This document shows positions 21,622 to 29,902 of a DNA stretch of 64,000 nt, piece by piece. The first letter of the stretch is position 1. Every line of letters starts with the position of its first letter. Source of the DNA: an uncultured Steroidobacter sp. (GTDB taxonomy: Bacteria; Pseudomonadota; Gammaproteobacteria; Steroidobacterales; Steroidobacteraceae); contig NZ_CALFXI010000002.1 in NCBI RefSeq assembly GCF_937958065.1, positions 62,001-126,000 on the forward strand, given 5' to 3'. Position numbers and translations under genes: made by a program. Under the pieces are notes generated by a model. The model was not told where the DNA came from, searched no databases, and saw only the letters and a list, made by a program, of their open reading frames with translations.

Positions 21622-22084
21622 AGACCCCTCCGGGGGTTTTGCTTGTCGCGTAATACTACTTATGCAAGATGGAACAGCTGAGAACTGTATCTGGCTTTGC
21701 TGGCCGGCTCGCGTGAACTGCCGCGCAAAATTGCCACGCGCCGTTCAGCAAATGTCCCTGCGTCAATTCCTCTCCTGCCTGCCCTCTGTAGACACCCGCC
21801 AGCCGTTTGATATCGATACGATGCCGCTGATCCGGCAGGTCGGGTGGCCGGTCCCGCGCATCCGTGCGCGCCCGGCTTTGGGGCATCCTGCCCAACACCG
21901 GCGAGATCCTACCCCTTTGTCAGCCGCATGCCACCGGTAAAGGTGTTGGCAAGTGGCTACGCGGTCTCATTGGAGCGCGAATGAGGGATTGGATGAGGAC
22001 CACAGTTGCCACGCCGCCTCCGGCGCTGCACGATCCGTTCAGTCAACCGTTTTTTTGTTCAGCAATTTTTTCGTACCAGTACTC
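21622..22084. other. Intergenic region between divergent genes
   Basis: 463 bp between the divergent receiver-TonB gene and oligopeptidase B. It must hold both promoters, but I see no convincing -35/-10 pair. Only the GGAGGGG ribosome-binding site of the minus-strand gene and T-rich tracts near 22050-22070 stand out. Confidence 0.5.
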
Positions 22085-24148
22085 GTGTCCAAGCCGCCCC
22101 TAGCATCGATGCGATCACATCGCGTCGCCTCTCCCAATGGCGCGCGCGATGACGTCTTTTACTGGCTCCGCGACGACACGCGCAGCGATCCGGATGTGCT
22201 GAGCTATCTGAAGGCGGAGAATCAATACACCGAGGCCATGCTGGCCCCGGCCCAGCCGCTGATCGATCGGCTGTACAGCGAGATCGTCGCGCGTTTGAAA
22301 CAGGATGATTCGACCGTGCCGGTGCGTTATCACGGTTACTGGTACGCGATCCGTTACGCGACCGGTCAGGAATATCCCATCGTGGTGCGCTGGCAGGACG
22401 CGCCGGGCGCCGAAGAAGTCATATTGCTCGACGGCAATGCGCTCGCTTCGGGGCAGCCGTTCTTTCAACTGGGCGGTTACGAGATCAGCCCGGACAACCG
22501 GCTGCTGGCGTACACCGAGGACACGGTCGGCCGCCGGCAGTACCGGCTGCGTGTCAAAGATCTGGCGACCGGCACGTTGCTGCCGGACGTGATCGAGAAT
22601 GTCGACGCCGGCGTCGCCTGGGCCGAGGACAATCGCACGTTGTTATATGTCGAGAAAGATCCAGTGACGCTGCTCGGCCGGCGCATTCGCCGGCACCGTC
22701 TCGGCGACACCGTCGAGGACCCGCTGGTGTATGAAGAGCCCGACGAGAGCTTCGATCTCACCGTCGAGCGCAGCAAGTCGGAGCGTTATCTGCTGATCGC
22801 CTCGGAGAGCACCACTTCCTCGGAATGGCGCTACACGCGCGTCGACGATCCGAATTTCGATTTCCAGGTGATCGTGCCGCGCGAGGAGGATCACGAATAT
22901 CAGCTCGATCACGTCGACGAGCGCTTCGTGATCCGCACCAACTGGCAGGCGCTGAATTTCCGGATCGTGGAAGTGCCGGTGGCGCAGGCCGCCGATCGCA
23001 GTCAGTGGCGCGATGTGATCGCGCACGACCCGGACGTGTTCATTCAGGACTTCGAGTTGTTCCGTACCTTCGTCGCCGTCAGCGAGCGCTCGCGCGGCTT
23101 GATGAACATTCGCGTGCAGCGCTGGGGCGAAGCGCCGTTCCATCTGACCGCGGACGATCCCACGTACACCATGGCGCTCAGCTCCAATCCCGAGCTCGAC
23201 ACCACGCGGCTGCGTTACGTGTATACGTCGCTCACCACGCCGGGCACCACGTACGAATACGACCTTGCCGGCGGCTCACGCGTCGTGTTGAAACGCGAGC
23301 CGGTGCTCGGCGATTTCGATCCAGCCAATTACGTGAGCGAGTTCGTCTGGGCGCCAGCTCGCGATGGCGAGCGCATTCCAGTCTCGATCGTGTATCGCAA
23401 AGGCACGCCGCTGAACGGCACCGCGCCTTTGTATCAATACGGCTACGGCTCGTATGGGTTGAGCATGGAGCCGGCGTTCAGCTCCTCGCGGCTATCATTG
23501 CTCGATCGTGGCTTTGTGTATGCGATGGCGCACATCCGCGGCGGTCAGGAGCTCGGCCGGCGCTGGTACGACGCCGGTCGTCTGGAACAGAAATGGAACA
23601 CCTTCAACGATTTCGTGGACGTGACCGATCATCTCGTCGCGCGAGGCTATTGTGCGCGCGATAAGGTTTTTGCGGCCGGCGGCAGCGCCGGCGGCCTGCT
23701 GATGGGCGTCATCGCCAACGTCGCGGCCGATCGCTACGCGGCGCTGGTCGCGCACGTACCGTTCGTCGACATCGTTACCACGATGCTCGACACCAGCATT
23801 CCCTTGACGACGCTCGAATACGACGAGTGGGGTAACCCCAACGAAGCCGCTGCCTACGAATATATGCTTTCTTATTCGCCTTACGACAACATCCGCCGCC
23901 AGGCTTATCCGGCCATGCTGGTCACCACCGGACTCTGGGACAGTCAGGTGCAGTACTACGAGCCCGCCAAATGGGTCGCGAAACTGCGACGGCACAATAC
24001 GGGCACTCGCCCGTTGTTGTTACACGTTAACCTGGAGGCTGGCCACGGCGGCAAGTCGGGGAGATATGAGCATATGCGCGAAGTGGCGCGAGAGTACGGA
24101 TTCGTGATCGCACTGGCGGAAGGTGCGAGCATTGGGGAGGCGTCGTGA
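22085..24148 (+). CDS. ptrB: Oligopeptidase B (S9A family serine peptidase)
   Basis: 687 residues from GTG 22085. It cleaves small peptides after Arg/Lys in the cytoplasm. A beta-propeller begins after YWLRDDTRSDP. The alpha/beta-hydrolase domain has the nucleophile Ser534 in GGSAGG, Asp619 (LWDSQVQ) and His654 (LEAGHGG). These are two residues beyond the E. coli positions as I recall them, with the same spacing, which supports the GTG start; an ATG at 22109 is the alternative. The stop overlaps the next start by four bases (GTGA), so the response regulator is translationally coupled. Confidence 0.95.
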   Translation: MSKPPLASMRSHRVASPNGARDDVFYWLRDDTRSDPDVLSYLKAENQYTEAMLAPAQPLIDRLYSEIVARLKQDDSTVPVRYHGYWYAIRYATGQEYPIVVRWQDAPGAEEVILLDGNALASGQPFFQLGGYEISPDNRLLAYTEDTVGRRQYRLRVKDLATGTLLPDVIENVDAGVAWAEDNRTLLYVEKDPVTLLGRRIRRHRLGDTVEDPLVYEEPDESFDLTVERSKSERYLLIASESTTSSEWRYTRVDDPNFDFQVIVPREEDHEYQLDHVDERFVIRTNWQALNFRIVEVPVAQAADRSQWRDVIAHDPDVFIQDFELFRTFVAVSERSRGLMNIRVQRWGEAPFHLTADDPTYTMALSSNPELDTTRLRYVYTSLTTPGTTYEYDLAGGSRVVLKREPVLGDFDPANYVSEFVWAPARDGERIPVSIVYRKGTPLNGTAPLYQYGYGSYGLSMEPAFSSSRLSLLDRGFVYAMAHIRGGQELGRRWYDAGRLEQKWNTFNDFVDVTDHLVARGYCARDKVFAAGGSAGGLLMGVIANVAADRYAALVAHVPFVDIVTTMLDTSIPLTTLEYDEWGNPNEAAAYEYMLSYSPYDNIRRQAYPAMLVTTGLWDSQVQYYEPAKWVAKLRRHNTGTRPLLLHVNLEAGHGGKSGRYEHMREVAREYGFVIALAEGASIGEAS

Positions 24149-24579
24149 GTCACACCGGGTACATACTGCTCGCTGATGACAATCCGACGGATGCCGAGCT
24201 GACGATTCGCGCGCTGGAGATCGGCGGCGTTTCCCAACAGGTCGTGTGGGTGCAGGACGGCGAGGCGGCGCTCCACTACGTGTTCCGCCAGGGCGTGTAC
24301 GCGCAGCGCGTCTCGGGCAATCCGAAACTGATGCTGCTCGATCTGCACATGCCCAAGATCGACGGCCTGGATGTGCTGGCCCAGATCAAGGCCGATCCCA
24401 AGACGCGCTCGACGCCGGTGGTGATCATGTCGTCCTCGGATCAGGAATCGGACATGGCCCGCAGCTACGAGGCGCATGCCAACAGCTACATCGTCAAGCC
24501 GGTGGACTTCAAGCAGTTCACGGATCAGGTGTCGTTGCTCGGACAGTACTGGACGCGCATCAATCGCGCCGGACCCTAG
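24145..24579 (+). CDS. Single-domain response regulator (Rcp1/CheY-like)
   Basis: 144 residues, receiver domain only. Acidic pair Asp11-Asp12, phospho-acceptor Asp66 in LLDLHMPK, Ser/Thr in MSSSDQ and Lys in YIVKPVD are all present, so it should be phosphorylatable. The insertion HYVFRQGVYAQRVSGNPK before the phospho-site strand is typical of Rcp1-type regulators that partner phytochrome-like or hybrid kinases. It starts with GTG inside the stop of oligopeptidase B and lies 186 bp upstream of the HD-GYP gene. No partner kinase is adjacent. Confidence 0.93.
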   Translation: MSHTGYILLADDNPTDAELTIRALEIGGVSQQVVWVQDGEAALHYVFRQGVYAQRVSGNPKLMLLDLHMPKIDGLDVLAQIKADPKTRSTPVVIMSSSDQESDMARSYEAHANSYIVKPVDFKQFTDQVSLLGQYWTRINRAGP

Positions 24580-24765
24580 CACTCGTCAGCCGCTGGTGGT
24601 TCTCGCCAATCGCAGCTGCCAGCCGCTCGTCAAATGTGCTCTGCGTCTCCCTTTGTCGTTCAGAGTTCCCCCTAATCGTGCCAAGCGGCGCCGTCGCCGG
24701 GCATACTTCGGTGGCTCCGCAGGGACTGTTATTTAGGCTGGCGCGCTCGCGCCGGGAGACTGGGC

Positions 24766-27369
24766 ATGGGTGTCATCCTGATCGCATTCGAGCGCGAGTC
24801 AGAGCAAAGCGCGCTCGAGACATTGCTGTCGGGTCGCGGTCATCGGGTTTTGAAATCCTCGAACGGACTCGCGGCCCTGGACACTGCGCGTCGCGAGCCG
24901 CCGCAGGCCATCGTTTCCGACATCGTCCTGCCACGCATGGACGGCTTCGCCCTGTGCCGCAAATGGAAGCAGGACGAGCGCCTGCAGAGCATTCCGTTCG
25001 TGTTCTACACGCGTCGTCACGACGATCCGAAGTACGAGCGCTTCGCGTTGGAGCTGGGTGCCGAGCGCTTTCTGTCGCGTTCGACGGCGCCGGAAGCACT
25101 GCTGGGCGCGCTCGATGAGCTGTTGCCGCCCGGTCATGTGAACGGTGCGCGGGCCAACGGAGCGCATGGCAACGGCAGCAGCGGCAACACTCGTCCGATG
25201 AACATGCTGGACACGGCGGCCATGCAGCGCTTCGCCGTGCTCGAAAAGAATCAAGCCGAGGCGCTCGAACGGGCGCAGGCGGCGCAACGTCAGCAAGCGG
25301 CCCAAGCCGAAGCGCTCGAGAAGGCGCAACGCCTGCAGGCCGCACAAGCGGAAGCGCTGGAGCGTGCTCAACGCGCACAGGCGGCGCAAACCGAAGCTTT
25401 GGAAAAGGCACAACGCGCGCAAGCCGAAGCGATCGAGCGCGCCGAGCGCCTGCAAGCTGAAGCCCAGGAGAAGGCACAACAGGCGCAAGCTCAGGCCGAG
25501 GCCATGGAGCGCACGGTGCAAGCTCATGCGCGATTGCGCTCGCAGGTCAGCGAGCTCGAAGCAAGCAATCAGCGGCTGGCCGCGGGCGAAGCACGATTCC
25601 GCCGCGTGTTCGAGAACAATCCGCAGCCGATGTGGATCGCCGATCACGCGACCGGCGGCTTCATTGCCGTCAACGATGCAGCGCTGGCGATGTATGGCTA
25701 CTCACGCGCCGAATTCCTGGGTTTGAAAGCGTCGGCTCTGACGATGCCAGGCGCCGACTCGCGCGACCCGTCGATCAGCCTGCACCAGCGCAAGAATGGC
25801 AGCGCGCTCTGCCTGTCCATCTCCTCCCAGCAGATCGAGTTCGACGGTCGCAATGCCGACCTGGTCGCCGCGTTCGATCTCACCCAGCGACTGGAAGCGG
25901 AACGTCAGCTGCAGGAACAGGCGAAAGCCGGCAATGCGCTGCTCGACGCGGCGGCCGATGGCTCGTGGCTGCTCGGCAGTGACGGTCAGATTCGAGATGT
26001 GAACGCGACCTACTGCCGCATGTCCGGCTACAGCAAGGAAGAGCTGTTGGGCATGAATGCCGCCGACATCGAGGATCCCACGTCCGGCGAGACCACGATG
26101 CGGCTGCAGCTGGGCCGCGTTCGCGGTGGCGGTCGCTACGAGACCAAGCATCGTCGCAAGGACGGCACGCTGTTCGACGTCGAAGTGAGCGTCGGTTTGC
26201 TGGAGAACACGCGCGGCGACAGCATCGTGCTGATCCGCGAGACCGGCCAGCGTCGTCGCGAGCTCATCGCGAACCGAGTGGCGCAACGTCAGTCCGAGTT
26301 CCTGGTCGATTTGTTCAAGCAGGCCGACTCGTTCGACGAGTCCGCGATCGTGCGCCGGGTCATCGATCAGGTCATGGAGCTGACGCGCAGTCCGCTGGGC
26401 TATCTGTACTTCGTCGATAACGTGCAGAAGACCATGACGCTGGCCGCCTGGCGCGATGGCAGCCGGCCGCAGGTGGTGATGCCCGATTCGGAGCCGCAGC
26501 CGATCGGCCGCGCGATGATGCTCAGTGAATGCGTGCGCGGCAAACATGCGACCTGGACCAACGATAGCGCCCGCAAGCCGCAGAACGATGGCCTGCCGGA
26601 CCTGACGCGGTTTCTGGCCGTGCCCATGCTGTCCGGTGACGAAGTCGTCGCGGTGCTCGGCGTCGGCAATCGGGATACGAACTATGGCGAGGAGGATCAG
26701 CGCGCGCTCGCGACGCTCGCTGACGGCGTCTGGCGGGTTTTGCACTCCAAGCGAGCGCATGTGGTCACGCTGAGTGCGCTTCAACGCACCGATGTGGCGC
26801 TTCAAGGCATGATCGATTCGTTCGTGCGCATGAGCGAACGGCACGATCCGTACACCGCCGGTTCGTCGCGTCGCCTGGCGGCATTGGCGGTCGCGATCGG
26901 TCGCGAAGCGGGTCTCGATGGCGAGCGTCAGCACGGATTGCGAGTGGCCGCTCTGTTACATGACGTCGGCAACATCGCCGTGCCGGCCTCCATTCTCGCC
27001 AAGCCCGCACCGCTGACCGAGACCGAGCTCGCGCTGATGCGCACTCACGTCGAGGAAGGTTGCCAGCTGCTGGCGGACATCGATCTGGGCGCGCCGGTCG
27101 CCGACATCATCTATCAGTCCCACGAACGATTCGACGGCAGCGGTTATCCGCGCGGCCTGAAGGGCGAGGAGATCATGATCGAAGCTCGCATCCTCGCGAT
27201 CGCCGATACGGTGGAAGCGATGTGCTCGCCCCGCCCGTACCGGCCGGCCGCGGGCATGGAGGCCGCGCTCGAAGCGATCAATCGCAGTGCCGGAAAACTT
27301 TACGATGAGCATCTGGTGGCCGCCTGCACGCGGCTGGTGCGACAGCACGGGTTCACCCTGCCGGAATGA
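24766..27369 (+). CDS. Receiver-coiled coil-PAS-PAS-GAF-HD-GYP protein, candidate c-di-GMP phosphodiesterase
   Basis: 867 residues. Order: receiver-like domain 1-125 with Asp52, but a degenerate acidic pocket and no clear conserved lysine; Ala/Gln/Glu coiled coil about 160-265, built of near-repeats of QAEALERAQ; PAS 1 about 268-375; PAS 2 about 385-500; GAF about 515-665; HD-GYP about 680-865. The HD-GYP domain hydrolyses c-di-GMP in the family. Here the HD motif is HDVGN (His732-Asp733), with Asn in place of the usual Lys, and the HHE motif is SHE (Ser785-His786), followed by DGSGYP at 790-795. Activity is therefore likely but not certain. It lies immediately upstream, on the same strand, of the c-di-GMP riboswitch cluster. 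Confidence 0.92.
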   Translation: MGVILIAFERESEQSALETLLSGRGHRVLKSSNGLAALDTARREPPQAIVSDIVLPRMDGFALCRKWKQDERLQSIPFVFYTRRHDDPKYERFALELGAERFLSRSTAPEALLGALDELLPPGHVNGARANGAHGNGSSGNTRPMNMLDTAAMQRFAVLEKNQAEALERAQAAQRQQAAQAEALEKAQRLQAAQAEALERAQRAQAAQTEALEKAQRAQAEAIERAERLQAEAQEKAQQAQAQAEAMERTVQAHARLRSQVSELEASNQRLAAGEARFRRVFENNPQPMWIADHATGGFIAVNDAALAMYGYSRAEFLGLKASALTMPGADSRDPSISLHQRKNGSALCLSISSQQIEFDGRNADLVAAFDLTQRLEAERQLQEQAKAGNALLDAAADGSWLLGSDGQIRDVNATYCRMSGYSKEELLGMNAADIEDPTSGETTMRLQLGRVRGGGRYETKHRRKDGTLFDVEVSVGLLENTRGDSIVLIRETGQRRRELIANRVAQRQSEFLVDLFKQADSFDESAIVRRVIDQVMELTRSPLGYLYFVDNVQKTMTLAAWRDGSRPQVVMPDSEPQPIGRAMMLSECVRGKHATWTNDSARKPQNDGLPDLTRFLAVPMLSGDEVVAVLGVGNRDTNYGEEDQRALATLADGVWRVLHSKRAHVVTLSALQRTDVALQGMIDSFVRMSERHDPYTAGSSRRLAALAVAIGREAGLDGERQHGLRVAALLHDVGNIAVPASILAKPAPLTETELALMRTHVEEGCQLLADIDLGAPVADIIYQSHERFDGSGYPRGLKGEEIMIEARILAIADTVEAMCSPRPYRPAAGMEAALEAINRSAGKLYDEHLVAACTRLVRQHGFTLPE

Positions 27370-27542
27370 CGAATATCCCAAAAAAAACAGGCTTTTGATG
27401 GGTCCGGGATCAGCTTCCGGATGGCCCCTCGTTAAGCGTCGCCATTAAGCGTCGCTGGAACTTCCTGGCGCGCGCTTGCAGGTTTTCCTGAACGCGTTTG
27501 GGGGCTGGCCCGATATGTCATATTCCACGATTGCAGCAGAAT

Positions 27543-27652
27543 GCGGGCCGTCTGTAAGGGCAAAGCCGTTCGAAAGACGGTGACGCAAAGCCTCCGGTCC
27601 TCAGGTTCCGCTGTTCCAGCAGCCGTCCCAAAGATAGCGGGGTTGCCGTTAC
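27543..27652 (+). promoter_or_regulatory. Cyclic-di-GMP-I (GEMM) riboswitch aptamer 1
   Basis: Conserved GEMM-I parts appear in order: AAGGGCAAAGCC, a hairpin with GNRA loop (CCGTTCGAAAGACGG), the near-invariant GACGCAAAGCCTCCGG, a variable stem (GCTGTTCCAGC) and the closing AGCGGGGTTGCC. The ligand-contact base corresponding to G20 is G, which favours c-di-GMP over cGAMP. The aptamer ends 177 nt before the ATG of the first He_PIG gene. Just downstream GGGTTG and CAACCC can pair with each other, competing with the 3' strand of P1, and ACAACC/GGTTGT forms an alternative hairpin. That is a plausible expression platform. Confidence 0.93.
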
Positions 27653-27828
27653 AACCCGACCAACAGGTTGTCTCGTGAAGTTTTTCGGCCTGCCGCCCGC
27701 GCCCCCCGGCGCCGGCCCAGCAAAGCCAGCTTCCCTTGCCAGACACAGGTGCTCGTGCACGACACGCCATAGATCCGTGTCGTGGGCGCGAGCTGGCATC
27801 GGAACACAGTGCTTTGCTGGAGCTGCTC

Positions 27829-28998
27829 ATGCGCTTGTCTTGCTCTTTCGCCGCGATCGCGGCGTTGGCTACGTTCGCGGGTCTCGCATCCGCCCAGACC
27901 GTCAATCGTCCGCCGACCATCAGCGGCACGCCGCCGTCGGTCATCAAGGTCAACACTTCGTACAGCTTCTTCCCGACCGCGCGCGATCCGGAAGGCCGGC
28001 CGCTGAAGTTCAGCCTGGTGAACAAGCCGGGCTGGATGGTGCTCGCGCCGAACAGCGGCCAGTTGATGGGTTACCCGAAGTCGCCTGGCACCTATAACAA
28101 CATCATCCTGCGCGTCACCGATGGCGTGAACACCGTGTCGCTGCCGCCCTTCTCGGTCACCGTGAACACCACCGGCACGATTGCCAATCGCGCGCCGACG
28201 ATCAGCGGCACGCCGGCGACCACCGCGACGGTCGGCACTGCTTATAGCTTCCAGCCGTCCGCTACCGACCCCGACGGCAACACGCTCGGCTACAGCATCA
28301 CGAATCGTCCGAGCTGGGCGACGTTCAACACCTCGACCGGCCGGCTGAGCGGCACACCGACGGCGACCGGCACCTTCGGCAACATTCAGATCCGGGTGAG
28401 CGACGGGACGGCGACGGCGTCGCTGCCGGCATTCTCGATCAATGTCACCAATGGCACGAACCGCGCGCCGGTCATCAGCGGCACGCCGGCTCGCTCGGTC
28501 AGCGTGGGCAGCGCCTACAGCTTCCGTCCGACCGCGAGCGACCCGGATGGCAACACGCTGACCTACTCGATCGCGAATCGCCCGAGCTGGGCCACGTTCA
28601 ACACCAGCACCGGTCAGCTGTCCGGCACGCCGAGCGCCTCGCAGGTCGGCACGTACAACAACATCACCATCCGCGTGAGCGACGGTCGTGCGACCGCTTC
28701 GCTGGCGGCGTTCTCGATCAGCGTGGTCGATGTGTCCAACGGCGGTGCGACGTTGAGCTGGACGCCGCCGACCACCAACACCGACGGCAGCTCGCTGACC
28801 AACCTGGCCGGTTACCGCATCTCGTACGGCACGAGCGCCAATGCGCTGACGCAGACCGTCCAGGTCGCCAACGCGGGCATCACGCGCTACACCATCAGCA
28901 ATCTTTCGCCGGGCACCTATTACTTCTCGGTGCGTGCGTACACGAGCAACGGCACGGAGAGCGCGAACTCGAACGTCTCGTCGAAGGTCGTGCGCTAA
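27829..28998 (+). CDS. Secreted He_PIG-repeat / fibronectin III protein (c-di-GMP riboswitch-controlled)
   Basis: 389 residues from ATG 27829, which follows GGAG by 6 nt and puts a signal peptide (MRLSCSFAAIAALATFAG, cleaved after ASA) at the start. Three Ig-like He_PIG repeats of about 90 residues follow. Each opens with NRxPxISGTP and contains YSFxPTAxDPDGNTL and PSWATFNTSTG. A C-terminal fibronectin III domain begins at ATLSWTPP. These domains are common in surface adhesins and matrix proteins. There is no lipobox, membrane anchor or sortase signal, so the protein is probably secreted. The leader carries a c-di-GMP-I aptamer. It is a paralogue of the gene at 29903. Confidence 0.88.
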   Translation: MRLSCSFAAIAALATFAGLASAQTVNRPPTISGTPPSVIKVNTSYSFFPTARDPEGRPLKFSLVNKPGWMVLAPNSGQLMGYPKSPGTYNNIILRVTDGVNTVSLPPFSVTVNTTGTIANRAPTISGTPATTATVGTAYSFQPSATDPDGNTLGYSITNRPSWATFNTSTGRLSGTPTATGTFGNIQIRVSDGTATASLPAFSINVTNGTNRAPVISGTPARSVSVGSAYSFRPTASDPDGNTLTYSIANRPSWATFNTSTGQLSGTPSASQVGTYNNITIRVSDGRATASLAAFSISVVDVSNGGATLSWTPPTTNTDGSSLTNLAGYRISYGTSANALTQTVQVANAGITRYTISNLSPGTYYFSVRAYTSNGTESANSNVSSKVVR

Positions 28999-29023
28999 CC
29001 CGCACTGGCTGATTCGATAGTGC

Positions 29024-29062
29024 AGCGGCGGCTGGAGCGATCCAGCCGCCGCTTTGTTTTTT
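29024..29062 (+). terminator. Rho-independent terminator after the first He_PIG gene
   Basis: Perfect 13-bp stem AGCGGCGGCTGGA / TCCAGCCGCCGCT with loop GCGA, followed by TTGTTTTTT. It separates the two riboswitch-controlled genes into independent transcripts. Confidence 0.93.
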
Positions 29063-29326
29063 CGGCACGGCTGAATGTTTGCGCGCACGCATGCTGATAA
29101 CGCACTGCACGCGCGACTGGATTCTGGCGTGGTTATGTGAATTCACAGTGACATTTCGATCGTGTTGCTGTCGGTCGCCACCGACAATTGCAAAAACAAA
29201 ATCGCTACGATTTACTCCGCTCCGACCACGAAGTTTTGTTCAATCGAGCTCGTCGAATCGCATCGGCTCTACTGGACGCGGCCTCAATGGCGGCGAGGGT
29301 GGATGAGAGACGCGAACCGAACGAAC

Positions 29327-29414
29327 AACGCTTCACCAGGGCATAACCGTCGAAAGACGGCGACGCAAAGCCTCCGGTCCTACAGCGATGCTGGGGATAG
29401 CGGGGTTGCCGGCC
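29327..29414 (+). promoter_or_regulatory. Cyclic-di-GMP-I (GEMM) riboswitch aptamer 2 (first of tandem pair)
   Basis: CACCAGGGCATAACC, the GNRA hairpin CCGTCGAAAGACGG, GACGCAAAGCCTCCGG, a short variable stem (CAGCGATGCTG) and AGCGGGGTTGCCGG match the GEMM-I consensus. The AGGGC context is canonical and G20 is retained. A new promoter must lie between the terminator at 29062 and this aptamer; I could not fix its -35/-10 boxes. Confidence 0.92.
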
Positions 29415-29509
29415 AGCTCTTCAGCGTCACCGAGCTTGCCGTCATCCTTCCTCCTTTTGCTGCTGTTCGATCGTGCCTTGCGGCCCTGGGGTCGACTGAC
29501 CACAGGTAC

Positions 29510-29552
29510 GTCGAAAGGGCCTCGGCCGCTTTCGACCAGATAACTAAATCTG
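29510..29552 (+). promoter_or_regulatory. Hairpins in the linker between tandem aptamers
   Basis: GTCGAAAG at 29510-29517 pairs with CTTTCGAC at 29529-29536, with an inner GGCC/GGCC extension. It is followed by CAGAT/ATCTG at 29537-29552. No T-tract follows, so these look structural rather than like a terminator. The rest of the linker 29415-29509 shows nothing recognisable. Confidence 0.5.
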
Positions 29553-29561
29553 GGAGCAGCA

Positions 29562-29668
29562 GAAAGTGATATCGGCAAACCCGTCGAAAGGCGGGGACGC
29601 AAAGCCTCCGGTCTACTGGAACACTGCGTGTGACACGCAGCGCGCCTACGACAGCGGGGTTGCCACCG
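29562..29668 (+). promoter_or_regulatory. Cyclic-di-GMP-I (GEMM) riboswitch aptamer 3 (second of tandem pair)
   Basis: ATCGGCAAACC, hairpin CCCGTCGAAAGGCGGGG, GACGCAAAGCCTCCGG, a long variable stem (CTGCGTGTGACACGCAG) and CAGCGGGGTTGCC fit GEMM-I. The 5' strand is less canonical than in the other two: the bases matching A18-G19 read TC, although G20 and G21 are kept. Affinity may therefore differ from its neighbour. Confidence 0.88.
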
Positions 29669-29684
29669 TCGCCACCGTCTCGAT

Positions 29685-29829
29685 GCTCGCAAGGCCCCTT
29701 GCGAGCGCGTGCACGCGCGATGTCGTGAAGAACAATGACAAAAAGCTGCCGATAGCGCACGCCTCCGTGCGCGCCAATCTTTCCCTGCGCTTCGAGCGTC
29801 GCGGCTGCGTCGCGACGACTGCCTTTTTT
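29685..29829 (+). promoter_or_regulatory. Possible expression platform of the tandem riboswitch
   Basis: A strong hairpin GCTCGCAAGG / CCTTGCGAGC at 29685-29706 follows the third aptamer. Further down, CGTCGCG / CGCGACG at 29797-29817 is followed after six bases by TTTTTT at 29824-29829, resembling an intrinsic terminator within the leader 74 bp before the start codon. Either could be the regulated switch. No antiterminator pairing was worked out. Confidence 0.4.
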
Positions 29830-29902
29830 CCGGAACACAGCAGCGCGATTCAGCGCCGGTCCTCGGACCGTCGTTGTCGCGCGCGAAGCCAAGGTATGAG
29901 CA

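Noticed and set aside
27736..27828. An upstream TTG start that would lengthen the first He_PIG protein by 31 residues
   Set aside because: It would bury the signal peptide; ATG 27829 has GGAG at the right distance and gives a normal secretion signal.
29087..29326. A sigma-70 promoter for the tandem-riboswitch transcript
   Set aside because: TTGCAA and TACGAT elements near 29185-29210 are spaced too closely, and no other pair is convincing, so no promoter was listed.
27543..29668. cGAMP-specific (GEMM-Ib) identity for the aptamers
   Set aside because: The base equivalent to G20 is G in all three; the cGAMP variants I know carry A there. Binding tests could still surprise, especially for aptamer 3.
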